NCBI GenBank assembly: GCA_025617745.1
Contig: CM046867.1
Location: forward strand, 26,652,705-26,716,704
Direction: 5' to 3'
Source of the DNA: Heliocidaris erythrogramma
Lineage: Eukaryota; Echinodermata; Echinoidea; Camarodonta; Echinometridae
DNA: 64,000 nucleotides
A program made the translations under genes and the position numbers. Positions 11,116 through 22,278 of this stretch are shown piece by piece. The notes under the pieces are model-generated. The model saw only the letters and a program-made list of their open reading frames with translations, had not been told where the DNA came from and ran no database searches. Positions within the stretch are counted from its first letter, which is position 1. Every line of letters starts with the position of its first letter.

Positions 11116-14100
11116 GTGAGTAGACACTACTACAGTACCGGTACCAGTGAGTTACCACACTCCACACTGCACAGTGTGTGACATGTCATTCATTGATTGT
11201 CAGTGCAGAGTGAATCAGCATTCAGAATGACAATGTCATGACCATTCATATGTGTGTTGTGTGAGCAAGAGGAAGAGCTAAATATAAATGGTGAAGGCTA
11301 AAACCTAGACTAATTCAGCATTCTCGTGAAATAAGCCACCCCGCATTCACTTTGTACATGCAGTTTATTGCGTGTAATGCCCTATGTCGGTTCACATCCT
11401 CCATTGACTTTACACGGCAGTGTGTGTGTACACACTCGATGACCAGTGGCTTATTTCACGAGAAGGCCACTAATTCAGTACTCTATGATCACTTCTCTAG
11501 TTTAACTTTAGCCTATCAAACTCTATTGGAACATTGACAAGCGAGGCTGAAGTCGGTCAATGTCGGTCATTGTCGGTGAAGGGCGAAATAATTTAATAAT
11601 ATGTCAACCATGACAACAGACTGTCCCTGACTCTGAGTCAATATTATAAACAACAAAAAAAGTAACTCCCACTTAATTAAATTGACGTAACTTCTTAACG
11701 AAAGGGTTGTGGGCAAAATAACTTGGCAAGAGTATTCTTGCCCTTATTGACTAACAACTTCCCTGTAAAAATGAGATTGATCCATCGAGTCATGCATGAG
11801 TGGGCAAACGTTTAAGGCAAAAATGTCACTTTTCAAAAGTCACAAGGTCAAGGGGTAATTTTTTATGCTGCATTAACAGCACATTTTAGCATTTCTTACG
11901 CGATTTTTAAAGTGTGCTCACTCAACCATGACACGATCATGACGATGACAACCTCTTATGTTCACACAACATGTGATGATACATTTTTGGTAAAAATATC
12001 TGGAGTTATTTTTTTTGAATAAGCTGAATGGATTTTGCAATTTCAAATCATGAGGGTTGAATTTTTTTTTAAATTGTGCTCATCCAACCATAATAGTGAG
12101 AAAAGTGTCGGGATAGATGTGAGGCCGAGGGTAGCCAGGACTAGCTTGGTGAGTGTAAAAAAAAAAAAAAAATGGCTATACGCCTTTTACATCACGAAGC
12201 CAGGTGTTTTTATCCGGCAATCTAATTGCGCACGGGTTAGCAGGACATGGAAAATGCCCTGAAATACAAAGAGAGGGGCTATATGTGAGATTGTTACTTT
12301 GCTTCGACGGGAGCCCGGATAGCTCAGTTGGTAGAGCACTGGTCATGTAATCCAGGGTCCCGGGTTCGATTCCCGGGCGGGGCATTGTAATTTTCTCACA
12401 TTTACCTCTTTGATATATTCAATCAAAAAAAACAATTTTTGACACCACACTTTATCGTTGGTTTGAAAATTGTGAATTAAAATTAGTAAATTGCTTACGC
12501 TCAGATAATTAACGCCATAATAAATCAAGATTGGTGAATTGGTGAATTCCATAATGATATAACTTAGCCAAAAGAATTTCATGATTGATGAAATCAAAAG
12601 CTGTTACCCTGTTGTTTTGTAATGTCCAGTCATACTCCTTTGTACTGACAATGTTTGGTGTATGGGACAGATTGGATGAAATTGACCTGACCTTGTGGCT
12701 TGGGGGTCTGTTTCGAGGTCTCTGGGGCTGAACCAGATGGCTACAGTCAAGCTGACATTGTTCTTATCAATGACTTAGATGATCTTACTTCATAACTTTG
12801 AGAGTTTGAGGGGTCAAATCGTATGGATGAAATAGATGACCGTTTCGGGATAGTCACCCTCTTTTCCCACTTTAGTTTCCTTACTCCTTACTGTGGATGT
12901 ATTATGATCTACCTAACTAATTAAGCCACTTTATTAGTGTGTCTTTTAAATTTTGAGTAAAATTAATTATTTGTGCATTAAAGGGGAATTAACCTCAAAA
13001 TATAAATGTGCTTTATATATTCAAAGATGTAATCTATTCCTTCTTGTTGTCCTACGTAATTTTGCATTAAAATATACGAGATGGGTATAAATCAAGATTT
13101 TCTCAGCAAGATTTATTGTCTGCTAGCGATACCCAGGGGCTGCCATTTTCTTGATGTGTACATAAAGATATTTTTAATCCGAATGCAAAATTTTCTTTCT
13201 TCCTGATACAAAATTTCATTTGAGATTTAAAATATTTAACAGATATATATATATATTCTAAAAACGAAAATGTGTTTATATTTCTTTGAAAATTACGATT
13301 TTACTAAATACAAATCTATTTTCTTGATACTATGACGTACGCGACGGAGCGAATTAATTCAAATTTATGGATGATGACTTTCCCGAGCGTCAATAGTGAC
13401 AAACTATGCATTCACCTGCTTTGAGATAATGGACTTCAAAAGTCAGAATGCGCGTTGTGTAAATTATGTTCTGCTCTGCCAGGCAAGATCAAGAAATCGA
13501 TCACAAGTTAGCAAACCCAGAGAATTTAAAAAGAAATCTATAAATTTCAAATTTTAAAATATATGTATACACCTGTTATGTATATTCCATCATATATGGG
13601 GATTTTTTTTATAATGAAGAGAGGCAGTTTAGCTCGTGGATTAAAAATATCTTCCTGACCGGAACGGTTTCCAATGGTTCATGTACAACTCCATGTCATC
13701 AAGAAAATGGCAGCCCCTATGAAGTGTTAGCAGATGATACCGTGAGCTAGAATGTCTGGATTTAAATCCTTTTCTGATATTTTATTTCTAAAGTGATACA
13801 TGTCAATGATTAAGAATATATTACACCTTGAACATAAGTACATTTATATTCTAGTGTTAATTCTCCTTTAAGTACTGTAATATTTATTCTAAGTACATGT
13901 ACATGTAGGTAGGATGAGAGTCTTGAGAGAGTTTGCTGATAATTTGGAACTTTGGACTGTCATGTATTTTCTTAGTCGACCTAATAATGCTGGTCTGGAT
14001 ATAATCTTTGTACAAGTTTCCTCCACCTGATTGGACTGCATCTATCAGCTTAGACTCACAAGAATTCCTGAATACATGTTGTGTATTGACCAGGATATTG

Positions 14101-17100
14101 GACTTGGTTTTTTTATTAGACTGTGTAGAATGTGCTCCAAGATTTTACAACAGACACATGTGAGCAAAATTGGTTGGTAATTTCTTGGGTCTGATTTAGA
14201 ATGCTATTTGAAGATAGGTGATATGTTGGCTTGTTTCCAGTCTTGAGGCAACTCACTGTCCCAGTGTCTTTTTTACTCTCCTGGGAGATGAATTGAAGTA
14301 CATCCATGTGCTATCTCTGTGGCTGCTGACTTTGCTGCAGTCTGTGGAATATTAACTGATCCAGCTGCCTTGGATTAGATATTCAGTTAAAGAGCTTCTC
14401 CACTCCCTGTCCTGTAATTAGTACAGTTAACTAAAGTTGCATAAGTTGTATTTGTTGGGACCACAAAAAATACCTCGACTTATAAAATGCAAAATTCGAC
14501 TTAGGAAATGTAAATAGCACATTTTTTACGTACTTGTAGTTTGGTAAAAAATTGATTCGACTTTGTAGTTAAAGTATGACTTACATGTATGCGACTTTGA
14601 GTTATGCAATGTTAACTGTATGTACATCTTGATTGGGGCTTGTTGGCCACATTGGTAATTATGGCTCTTCTTTGGTGAATACACTCTGAAATTGTCGTGT
14701 TGCTAGTACTTTGGCCCTGAAGTTGTCGTCAACCACAATTTCTTTATTGACTTTAACTCTTACTGTGCCAAGGGGTTTAGCTCTCTTCAAAATTTTACCA
14801 AAATGTGATCAATGCTTGCATTTTAAATGTCTGCACTTCATTAACCATCTATTATTTCACAAATCATAGTATTCAAACTTGTAGTACCATTTCTTATGAT
14901 ACCAAACATTATTACTTTACCCAACTTTATGCATAAGAATTATTGAAAATTATATTTTAAGCTTCTTTTTGTCCATTGTTTTGGGGTTTCTCATTTGTTT
15001 ACTATTGTTTTATGTTGAAATAAGGTTACATCTTTTTAAAAACCTGCAATTTTCTCTGAAAATTTCTATGGTAGCACTTAATTTAGAATGCTTGATTTAC
15101 ATGTATGCTCAAGATTCTGATATACAGTACAGTATACATGTATTGACCACCATATAACTTTCCTGTGGTTGAGCAACTGGTGAACGAAAAGGACAAGTCT
15201 ATCTGTCACATATACGTGCCATCGGCACTAAAAGAGTTAAGTGGGGGAATAAGAGCATTGTCTTTCTTGCTGGATTTGACATACATGTACTTCCATAACT
15301 TTCTTACAGCATGGGATGTACATGTACTTCCTACTAGCTTTACAGAGGTCCTTTTCTCCTTTTTTTCCATACAATTCTAACCTTGTCCTCCTACTCAAGG
15401 TTTCTACTGTTTTGTCTAGCGTAGATAAAGTATCATTCCTTCTCTCTGCAAAGCTGTTTGTGATTCTACGTAAATCATGGATGTAGGAATTTTAAAAATG
15501 AAATTCACGTCTGATCTAACATTATACAGAAATATGAAAATAAATAATGTTGAGTATTTATAAAGCATCATTACCCAAAATGCTTTAAGGCACTGCAAAA
15601 GTGCAGGAAGAATATATGACAGTAATATAGTAACAGAGTACAAAAAATTGAGATAAGAAAAAACAACACTGAAATATACATGAACAACATAGATACATGT
15701 ACAATGGGGATACATACATGGATAACATTGTCTTTAAATGCAATTGTGAACAAGTGTATGTGTGTAGCAAAGACATAAAGGAGTTTAGAGATGATACATG
15801 TATGTCTTTAAGAGGCTGTGGTAGTGTGGTAGCTGATTCCAAAGACTTGATCCTACACTTGCATATGATCGATCACCCCATGATTTCTTTGTTTTGGGTA
15901 CAACAAGGAGGGAAGAGTTAGCAGACCTAAGTTGTCTTGGAGGATTGTGGAAGGTGAACAAGGTAGAGATGTACCATGCAAACAGTGAAATACAAGTAAT
16001 AAAATCTTAAATATTGTATGAAACTGCACCGGAAGCCAATGGAGGGATTGTAAAATGGGAGTTATGTCGTTAGACCTCTTTGATAACGTAACGATACGGG
16101 CAGCAGTATTCTGTAGTCTTTGCAAACGAGAAAGTTGAGTTTGAGGCAAGTGGTACAGAAGAGAATTACACAAATCTAAACGAGATGAAATGAGAGCAAT
16201 CTTTTCATTAGCAGAGCATGTGATGTATTTACAACTTATTCCTAAATTTCAAAGCTGGTAACATACAGATTTACAAGTATTTGACACATGGTTGGACATT
16301 GACATAGTGGAGTCGAACTTAACACCTAAATTTCTACAAAATTTACTTATAATATAAGAGAATCACCAATATTAATGGAAGGTATGTTTATTTTTGAAAG
16401 TTGGGCTTTAGAACAAAAAAGTAAGAATTCTGACTTGTCGTAATTTGAGTTTGAGAGAATTTGAGCTCATCCACCTCCTGACATCCTCTATACAATAAGT
16501 CTTTATCTGATGTACAGTATAGCATGATGATGAGCACTGTCAAACTTGCTTCAAATATTTTGCATTTATTTCCTCCATGTGTTCAAGTTAGCATTTCTTA
16601 ATTGTATTCATGATGATCTGTATTTCATGGGAAGCTTGTTTGCACTGATACAACTGCAGTAAAGAGAAATAACATGAATGCCATTCATAATCATTCATGG
16701 GCATTACTTTAAAAAAACCCCAAAACAGACAAAGGATTACCAATATTTGTGAAGGAAATTTCTTTTTATGATGAAACATCCGCTTGTCTATAGACTATGG
16801 AATTCAGCCATGTACATTTACATGCAGTATACAATTTCTTTATTTCTTGTAATATCAGTAGCCTTATAGTACAATCATGTTATGATTTTACTTACAGTGA
16901 TGAGATGATTAAAGTATAACAGTACATGTTATGTTTAAATTATAGAAATAGTTTGCATCATAGTTTGCCTGATTCTAAATTCTACAGGTATTGCTATTTT
17001 GAAATTATTAGAAGGGAAATTCAAATATAGAATGTACCCATTTTTAACTACATAAGAGTGGATAAAGAGTATTAGAGTTTTTATTTAATTAATTTGGATA

Positions 17101-20100
17101 TGTATATGGTTTTCAGAATTGTAATGTGAATTTTATTTGGAGAGACTTGTGGGAAATTAGGACATAATTAGATTGTTCATTTAATTTTGCAGGTTTACGT
17201 TTGTGTTCAATGCAACATATTCATTATTACAATGCTAGAAAGAAAAGAAATATGACATTTATTTTATTATTTTTTAATTTCCAGATTACAAGAAGATCCA
17301 CCTGCTGGTGTGAGTGGTGCACCTTCAGAAAACAACATCATGCTATGGAATGCTCTTATATTTGGGTGAGTTATATAAATATAGCCTTCAAAATTTCAGA
17401 TTGTTATTTTGTGCCCCATTCATGGTTCTGTGACGCGTGCTTGAGCGACAAATCCTACAGTGTACGTTAACTCTTACTGTGCCAAGGGGTTTAGCTCTCT
17501 TCAAAATTTTACCAAAATGTGATCAATGCTTACTTTTCAGATGCCTGCACTTCATTAACCGTATATTATTTCAAAAAATATTGTGTACAAAAGTTGTAGG
17601 AAATTTAGTACCATTTTTTTTATGATACCAAACATTATTGCTTTACCCTACTTTATGCATAAGAATTATTGAAAATTACATTTGAGTCCATTATTTTTTG
17701 GTCTCTCATTTAATTTTGAAATAAGGTAATATCTTTGTTTAAAATTTGCAATTTTCTCTGAAACGTTCTGGTAGCATATAATTATAATTATATATTCAGA
17801 AAGCTTGATTTGTGATCAAAAGTTTGACCACCATATACCTTTCCTGTGGTCGAGCAATTGGTGAATGAAAATGACAAGTCTATCTGTTACATATACATGT
17901 ATGTGACATCGGCACTGAAAGAGTTAATCAAACTGTACCTTCAATCTTGGGCCCAACACTATACTTTACTCTAATTCTATCCTAAAACCTGATTGCAACC
18001 CTAACCCGACATCTTTGATGACATAAAACTAGAAATTTATGTCTCAGGAAATGTCAGACTACTCCTTTCACAGTAGCCTACTAGTAAAGGATTTTTCAGT
18101 ATATCAGGTTACAAACTTGAATGAGAAAGCACATCATGTTTTTGTTGACAAAGTATTCAGTCTATTTACATTCAGGTGTGGTCAGTTTGTAGAGTATTAG
18201 CATGAATAACTAACATCTGAACTTGAATGATCATTTTTTTTTTATTCTCTATTTTCTTCAACAGGCCACATGAAACCCCATTTGAAGATGGTAAGTTGAA
18301 TTCAGTATAGTCACTGTTCTTGAAAAGTTTTATTATGATTAGAAAAAAAAAGTTTTACAATAATAAGAAATGTGTCTTGAATAGGGGACAAGTAGCATAC
18401 ATGTACGTGTATATACCACTGACACTACAGATATGAAATTTTCCGCCAAACTAAAGGTGCACCCCCACTTTCATTGTCCGAGCCCGACGTTCCGCCGCCT
18501 CTGTAAGTACTGTACGATTGGAAAGCCAGCAAGAAGTCAAATCTGCATTTTAACAAGAATGCTGATACAGGATTATAGAAATGTTCTGTTTTAACCGTAT
18601 TAGGAAGAATACCTTATCCATCTGACTTAAAAATGATTAAATCTTGTAATTAGTCACAATTTTGTTAAAACATATTCCTCTAAACAGTCCATGTTCCTCT
18701 TAGTTATGGTTTGTTGAATTCAGGCAAGATTTAATGACTGAAAGAATGGAAGGGGTTTCTCTTCTCCCTCCTACATACAACTGTACCTGTATAATGTATT
18801 CATGTTGCCTCATTGAAAATCAGTCAGTGATTTTGTTTCTTTTTGACGCAAATTTTCTTGCACGTCTTCATTTCATTTTGGCAGGAACGTTCAAGTTAAC
18901 CATTGAATTTACAGAAGAGTACCCCAACAAACCACCTACAGTACGCTTTGTATCAAAGATGTTTCACCCTAATGGTAAGGCCTGTGTGCAATCTGATACT
19001 CCAGTCACACTGCCAAACCCACTCCAAACTGACCGATAACCAACCAAACCATTGGCCATTCGCTATAATGTAATTGTTTGGAGTTGGTCCGCTCATTGTG
19101 ACTGGGGTATTGGGATACAGGATGATCTTATCTTATAGTCATAAAGGGCGTGAACACTACATCCTACCTGCCAACTGTCCATATTTACTAGGGACAATCC
19201 CGATTTTTGGTAAAAGAAAGAGCCACTTCTACCACTGTGTCCCTATTTGTGCAAAATCTGTCTGTAGTAATGTATAGGAAACTCAGATGTTTCCCTATTT
19301 TCAACCTCTGCCTTGTCATTTGTCCCTATTTCTTGGGTTTCAGGATTGGCAGGTCTGCTACATGTGTTCATGTATATGTACTAGGTGTTATAAAACATGT
19401 GACAATTTTGATCGTTAATAAACATAAAGATTAAATCTTGTATCAGACTGAAGCTTTCGTATTGTAAAGTTAAAGGATGTCCGAGTAATTTTTATGAAAT
19501 TTCCCTGATTAGTATTCTTAGAATAATGCTCTAAATATATTTAATTCGATTTTCACATTTTGAAAATTCACGGCCTCTAAGTCTGTGTGTATCAAAATTA
19601 ATTCAGAACACAAAAATACCATTGTGTATTGCATCTGTCATTTCCAGAAAACTTATCCTATCTAGTGTCATTATGTCATTAATAATTCATGACTCTGGGT
19701 TAAAAGGGGTGCTCTGGAATTTCAGCAGCAATGCACAATGTCAATTGTGCTCAGAATTTGATTTTGTGGCCTTTATTTTTCATATGTTAAAAGTGAAAAT
19801 CAAAATTTTCAGAGCCTTGTTTTAAGAATAGTATTCAAGGAAATGACATAAAACTTATTACAAATAAATTTGACATCCTTTAATTTACAATATAAACCTC
19901 ATTCTGATAGGAGTTACAATAACGTGTAATGATCAAAAGTGTTAAATGTGTGTTTTCTACACCTAGTACATACATGTAGGAATGTGTTAAGGAAATGCAC
20001 AGTTACATGTTCTCCAACTTTTTCTGTGTCTTCTTTCACTTTCAGATGCATTATCCCATTGCATTTTTTTTTCTCCAGAATCAGGAAAAAATAGCTTGTT

Positions 20101-22278
20101 ATTCACTAAAAAATTCCATGTGAAATAGAAGCCTCTTGGGTTACTGCTCATAGGCCTTGTCAAGGGGCTTGTAAAGGTCATTCTTTAGGGAACACTCTCC
20201 TATACTTACTGAAAAATAGCCCCTTGCTAAACACTTTCAACACCTATATAAATCACATTTCCTAACATTTGTATTCTGAAAACAATACTTGATATACTTG
20301 CACGTTTATCTTCCTGTTTTGTTTGTTCGCTTGTTTTGTTGTAGAATGTTTTTATTTACCAATTTAGAGGTCAACGTAGTGTAAGGCTATTTGCTCTTTT
20401 TTGTTGACCCCTCATTCCCATGATTTCTTACTTTGACTTTAATTTGTATCGTTATGTCGCCTTACTGTTTTATATGGTTTTGTTATGGAGAATGAAAATA
20501 AAGTTGAATTGAATTAAATTGCCTTTCCCTGAACTGGCAAGTGCTGCTATCCATGCACTCAGAGAGTACTCTCCAGTATTCCATTGTATTACAATACATA
20601 TATTTAAATAAACTAAATGCATCATGCCATGCAAAAAGAAAAAAAAAGAGACATTAAAACCTGCTGAATATATGATAAATAGAAAGCAATCTTATTTTAA
20701 ATTTCCCTTAAAACAAGAGTAACATATTTACATAAACATTATACATCTATTCAAACCATAAATAAGTGCACTGAGAATTTCACAAGATGCAATATTTTAC
20801 CAGCTCTATTGTCATGAACTGGATTATGTAACAGCTTATTTGTAAATGTTCTAACATCATTACTGTACTAATTAAATTCTCTTGATTGTTTGAAACAGTA
20901 TATGCTGATGGAGGAATCTGCTTGGATATTCTACAGAATAGATGGAGTCCTACATATGATGTATCAGCAATCCTTACATCAATACAGGTATAAACCAGGC
21001 TCCATGTTGAAATCACTTAAAATACTTTCTCACTGTATTTATGTAGAAACATATTCATAGCTTTACTTTCACACATTGTGTTCATTAGTGGGTATTCAGC
21101 AATCATGTTGAAATCACTTAAAATATTTTCTCACTGTATTTTTGTAGAAACATATTCATAGGCTTTACTTTCACATATTGCGTTGATTAGTGGGTGTAGA
21201 GAGCAATGTGAAGAATTCTCTACAAAAATGTTGGACACATCTTACTTTATCTATTTTATGTGATCAGAGTTTATACATGTGTCTTAGGTGAAGTAGATTT
21301 AGTATTCGGGAAATTTGAGTCACAATTCTCTCTCTCTGACATTTTATAATCTGTAGTTCTGAAGATGAATGTATGCCGAGGGTGCTGAGGGAGGGGGAGG
21401 GGGTGGGGGAGTTGGAATCAAAAGCAAGTTTCAATGATATGCCAGAGTAGTTTTCACTGGATTTCAGTTTCATATCTTTAATCAGCAGTAAAACACTTTC
21501 ATGGTTGAAATCTTAATTCTGCAATATCAATCAAATTGTGAATAAATTCATTTGTAGCATATTTTGTTTGTTATCACAAATGCTTCTCCCATTATTTTAA
21601 TGAATAATTTAACCTGCAGAAATACTCAGGGCCTGCGCATGCATAAATCCACATAAAAACTGGCAATGTAGGGCGTATTCATTTTTTTCAGGATGTGATG
21701 TAGTAACATGTTGTCTGCCTACCAGTGTAAAAGTTTTTAAAAAAATCGCAAGGGCTACGTAGAAGTCCATATTGTGTTCAGAGATTTTAATGCACTATGA
21801 CCCATGGGGAGAAATTTGACGGTGACTCTTTCAAGAGTTTCAGGAGCTAATTGCCCTTAGCCCCCTCCTATTTTTTTCACTGCTGCATACATTCATGTAT
21901 AAATTACTCTAGTCAGTTGCTGCCACACCATAATGTACATTTTTATTGGGGGGGGGGGGGGGGGCTAATTTTAATTGTATGTTTTGGATTTTTTTTGGTG
22001 GTAATCTGTACTTGTACTTGATGTAATAATGTGATATTACAGGGCTTGTACAACTGTCATTAGTTACACTCATAAATGGATAGGAAATTGATATGAAATT
22101 GATATTATTTTACTTATGAAACATTCTATTTTGTTGTTTTTAGTCTTTACTGGATGAACCAAACCCTAACAGCCCTGCAAACAGCCAAGCTGCACAGCTC
22201 TATCAAGAAAACAGAAGGGAATATGAGAAGAAGGTCTCTGCTATTGTTGAACAAAGCTGGATGGATACCAATTTATGA
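11072..22278 (+). CDS. UBE2A/UBE2B: RAD6-type ubiquitin-conjugating enzyme E2 (UBE2A/UBE2B orthologue), six exons, complete
   Basis: An E2 enzyme that takes activated ubiquitin from E1 as a Cys thioester and, with RAD18, RNF20/40 or UBR E3 ligases, transfers it to PCNA, histone H2B or N-degron substrates in nucleus and cytoplasm. Exons: 11072-11115, 17285-17365, 18265-18290, 18885-18974, 20899-20987, 22144-22278. Every junction is GT-AG, and the sum is 465 nt, 154 codons plus stop (human UBE2A is 152 aa). The N-terminus [15 protein letters not shown] is the family signature. The HPN motif is at 78-80 and the catalytic Cys is residue 88 in [13 protein letters not shown]. The C-terminus ends SWMDTNL after the conserved VSAIVEQSW. 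Differences from the vertebrate proteins as I recall them: K15 for R, G86 for S, A for S in the DVSSIL segment, and a divergent tail. Intron 1 is about 6.2 kb. One orthologue cannot be assigned to UBE2A or UBE2B separately. Confidence 0.97.
11309..11478. mobile_element. Foldback element with perfect 19-bp arms and 10-bp flanking direct repeats
   Basis: TTCTCGTGAAATAAGCCAC at 11321-11339 is the exact reverse complement of 11446-11464. The decamer ACTAATTCAG occurs just outside on both sides (11309-11318 and 11469-11478), consistent with a target-site duplication offset by a few bases. Confidence 0.65.
12313..12384 (+). repeat. tRNA-like sequence (Thr-TGT-like), probable SINE head or tRNA pseudogene
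   Basis: The 72-nt segment has an A box (TAGCTCAGTTGG), a B box (GGTTCGATTCC), a perfect D stem (GCTC/GAGC) and a perfect T stem (CCGGG/CCCGG). The acceptor stem has two mismatched pairs (5-68 and 7-66), the anticodon stem has a T-T pair, and position 33 is A instead of the invariant U. In the loop CATGTAA the anticodon would be TGT. These defects argue against a functional tRNA; it sits inside UBE2 intron 1. Confidence 0.7.
12978..13871. mobile_element. Non-autonomous DNA transposon with long inverted repeats, about 894 bp
   Basis: The first ~60 bases (TTAAAGGGGAATTAACCTCA...) match the reverse complement of the last ~60 (...GTGTTAATTCTCCTTTAA) at roughly 80 percent. Further inside, CAGGGGCTGCCATTTTCTTGA is mirrored by CAAGAAAATGGCAGCCCCT. 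No transposase frame inside. Superfamily not assigned. Confidence 0.7.
14422..14620. mobile_element. MITE with TACAGTTAAC / GTTAACTGTA ends
   Basis: Exact inverted 10-mers at both ends; arms continue as AAAGTTGCATAAG and TTGAGTTATGCAAT. It has the same CAGT-plus-TA architecture as the element at 3147-3323, so probably a related Tc1/pogo-type family. Confidence 0.7.
14753..15240 (+). mobile_element. TTAA-ended element, copy 1
   Basis: It starts TTAACTCTTACTGTGCCA and ends GGCACTAAAAGAGTTAA, which are near-perfect inverted repeats. A second copy in the same orientation lies at 17467-17937. The TTAA ends could be a piggyBac-type target or part of the TIR. Confidence 0.75.
15430..16530 (-). pseudogene. 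Degraded non-LTR retrotransposon (CR1/L2-like), reverse-transcriptase C-terminal part
   Basis: On the minus strand 15853-16173 reads [19 protein letters not shown], then [14 protein letters not shown] and [13 protein letters not shown]. These are the signature of the region behind the reverse-transcriptase domain in CR1/L2-type LINEs. Upstream, 16174-16220 extends the frame as [16 protein letters not shown]. After 15853 the homology continues through frameshifts. There is no intact catalytic domain, so this is a dead fragment in UBE2 intron 1. Confidence 0.8.
17285..17365 (+). CDS. UBE2A/UBE2B: UBE2 exon 2
   Basis: Encodes [19 protein letters not shown] then LWNALIFG. The first base completes Lys15 and the exon ends with two bases of Gly. 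Acceptor TTTCCAG, donor GTGAGT. The matching human segment has V or Q where this has L before WNA, and WNAVIFG where this has WNALIFG. Confidence 0.95.
17366..18264 (+). other. UBE2 intron 2
   Basis: Donor GTGAGT, acceptor TTCAACAG. About half of it is the second TTAA-ended element. Confidence 0.9.
17467..17937 (+). mobile_element. TTAA-ended element, copy 2
   Basis: Same start (TTAACTCTTACTGTGCCAAG) and end (GGCACTGAAAGAGTTAA) as 14753-15240 and co-linear with it throughout, with small indels. Confidence 0.75.
18265..18290 (+). CDS. UBE2A/UBE2B: UBE2 exon 3 (26-nt micro-exon)
   Basis: Encodes PHETPFED with split Gly codons on both sides. Acceptor TCTTCAACAG, donor GTAAGT. It supplies the PEGTPFEDG segment of the family (here PHETPFEDG), and without it the frame of the flanking exons would not join. 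Confidence 0.92.
18885..18974 (+). CDS. UBE2A/UBE2B: UBE2 exon 4
   Basis: Encodes [19 protein letters not shown] then [10 protein letters not shown], including the HPN motif. Acceptor TTTTGGCAG, donor GTAAGG. This is the most conserved block and matches the vertebrate UBE2A sequence as I recall it. Confidence 0.96.
18991..19120. repeat. Foldback sequence immediately behind UBE2 exon 4
   Basis: The segment 18991-19032 (...ACTCCAGTCACACTGCCAAA...) is mirrored at 19073-19120 (...CATTGTGACTGGGGTATT...). Arms about 42 bp with several mismatches. It starts 17 nt after the exon 4 donor. Confidence 0.55.
19165..19362. mobile_element. MITE-like element with ACCTGCCAAC / GATTGGCAGGT ends
   Basis: The ends are inverted (CTACCTGCCAACTGTCC and GGATTGGCAGGT), with internal GGGACAATCCCGATTTT and TGTCCCTATTT motifs that also mirror each other. 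Class not assigned. Confidence 0.5.
20280..20515 (+). mobile_element. LINE-type 3' tail
   Basis: AT-rich end with GAATGAAAATAAAGTTGAA then a (TTGAA)n-like repeat, the typical 3' terminus of CR1/L2-like elements in this kind of genome. Related tails are seen near 35155 and, reversed, near 56690. No coding part remains. Confidence 0.5.
20899..20987 (+). CDS. UBE2A/UBE2B: UBE2 exon 5 (catalytic Cys)
   Basis: The first two bases complete Val81. The exon then encodes [15 protein letters not shown] and [14 protein letters not shown], with the thioester-forming Cys88. Acceptor TGAAACAG, donor GTATAA (weak at +4/+5). Confidence 0.95.
20988..22143 (+). other. UBE2 intron 5
   Basis: Contains a two-copy tandem duplication (21003-21196) and a G17 run (about 21949-21964). 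Acceptor TTGTTTTTAG ends at 22143. Confidence 0.85.
21003..21196. repeat. Tandem duplication, unit about 101 bp
   Basis: CATGTTGAAATCACTTAAAA begins near 21004 and again near 21105. The units are about 90 percent identical and start 16 nt after the exon 5 donor. Confidence 0.85.
22144..22278 (+). CDS. UBE2A/UBE2B: UBE2 exon 6 (stop codon)
   Basis: Encodes [20 protein letters not shown], then [19 protein letters not shown] and MDTNL with TGA at 22276-22278. The final helix is well conserved; the last five residues are divergent, as is usual for this family. Confidence 0.95.
   Translation, partial: SLLDEPNPNSPANSQAAQLYQENRREYEKKVSAIVEQSWMDTNL

Larger units (their letters stand above)
11116..17284 (+). 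other. UBE2 intron 1
   Basis: Donor GTGAGT, acceptor TTTCCAG. It contains the foldback at 11321-11464, a tRNA-like sequence (12313-12384), an 894-bp long-TIR element (12978-13871), a CAGTTAAC MITE (14422-14620), the first TTAA-ended element (14753-15240) and a LINE relic on the minus strand (15430-16530). Confidence 0.9.
18975..20898 (+). other. UBE2 intron 4
   Basis: Contains a foldback (18991-19120), a CTGCCAAC-ended element (about 19165-19362) and a LINE-type 3' tail (about 20280-20515). No coding sequence of its own. Confidence 0.85.

Noticed and set aside
12313-12384. Functional tRNA-Thr(TGT)
   Set aside because: Two mismatches in the acceptor stem, a T-T pair in the anticodon stem and A at position 33 instead of U.
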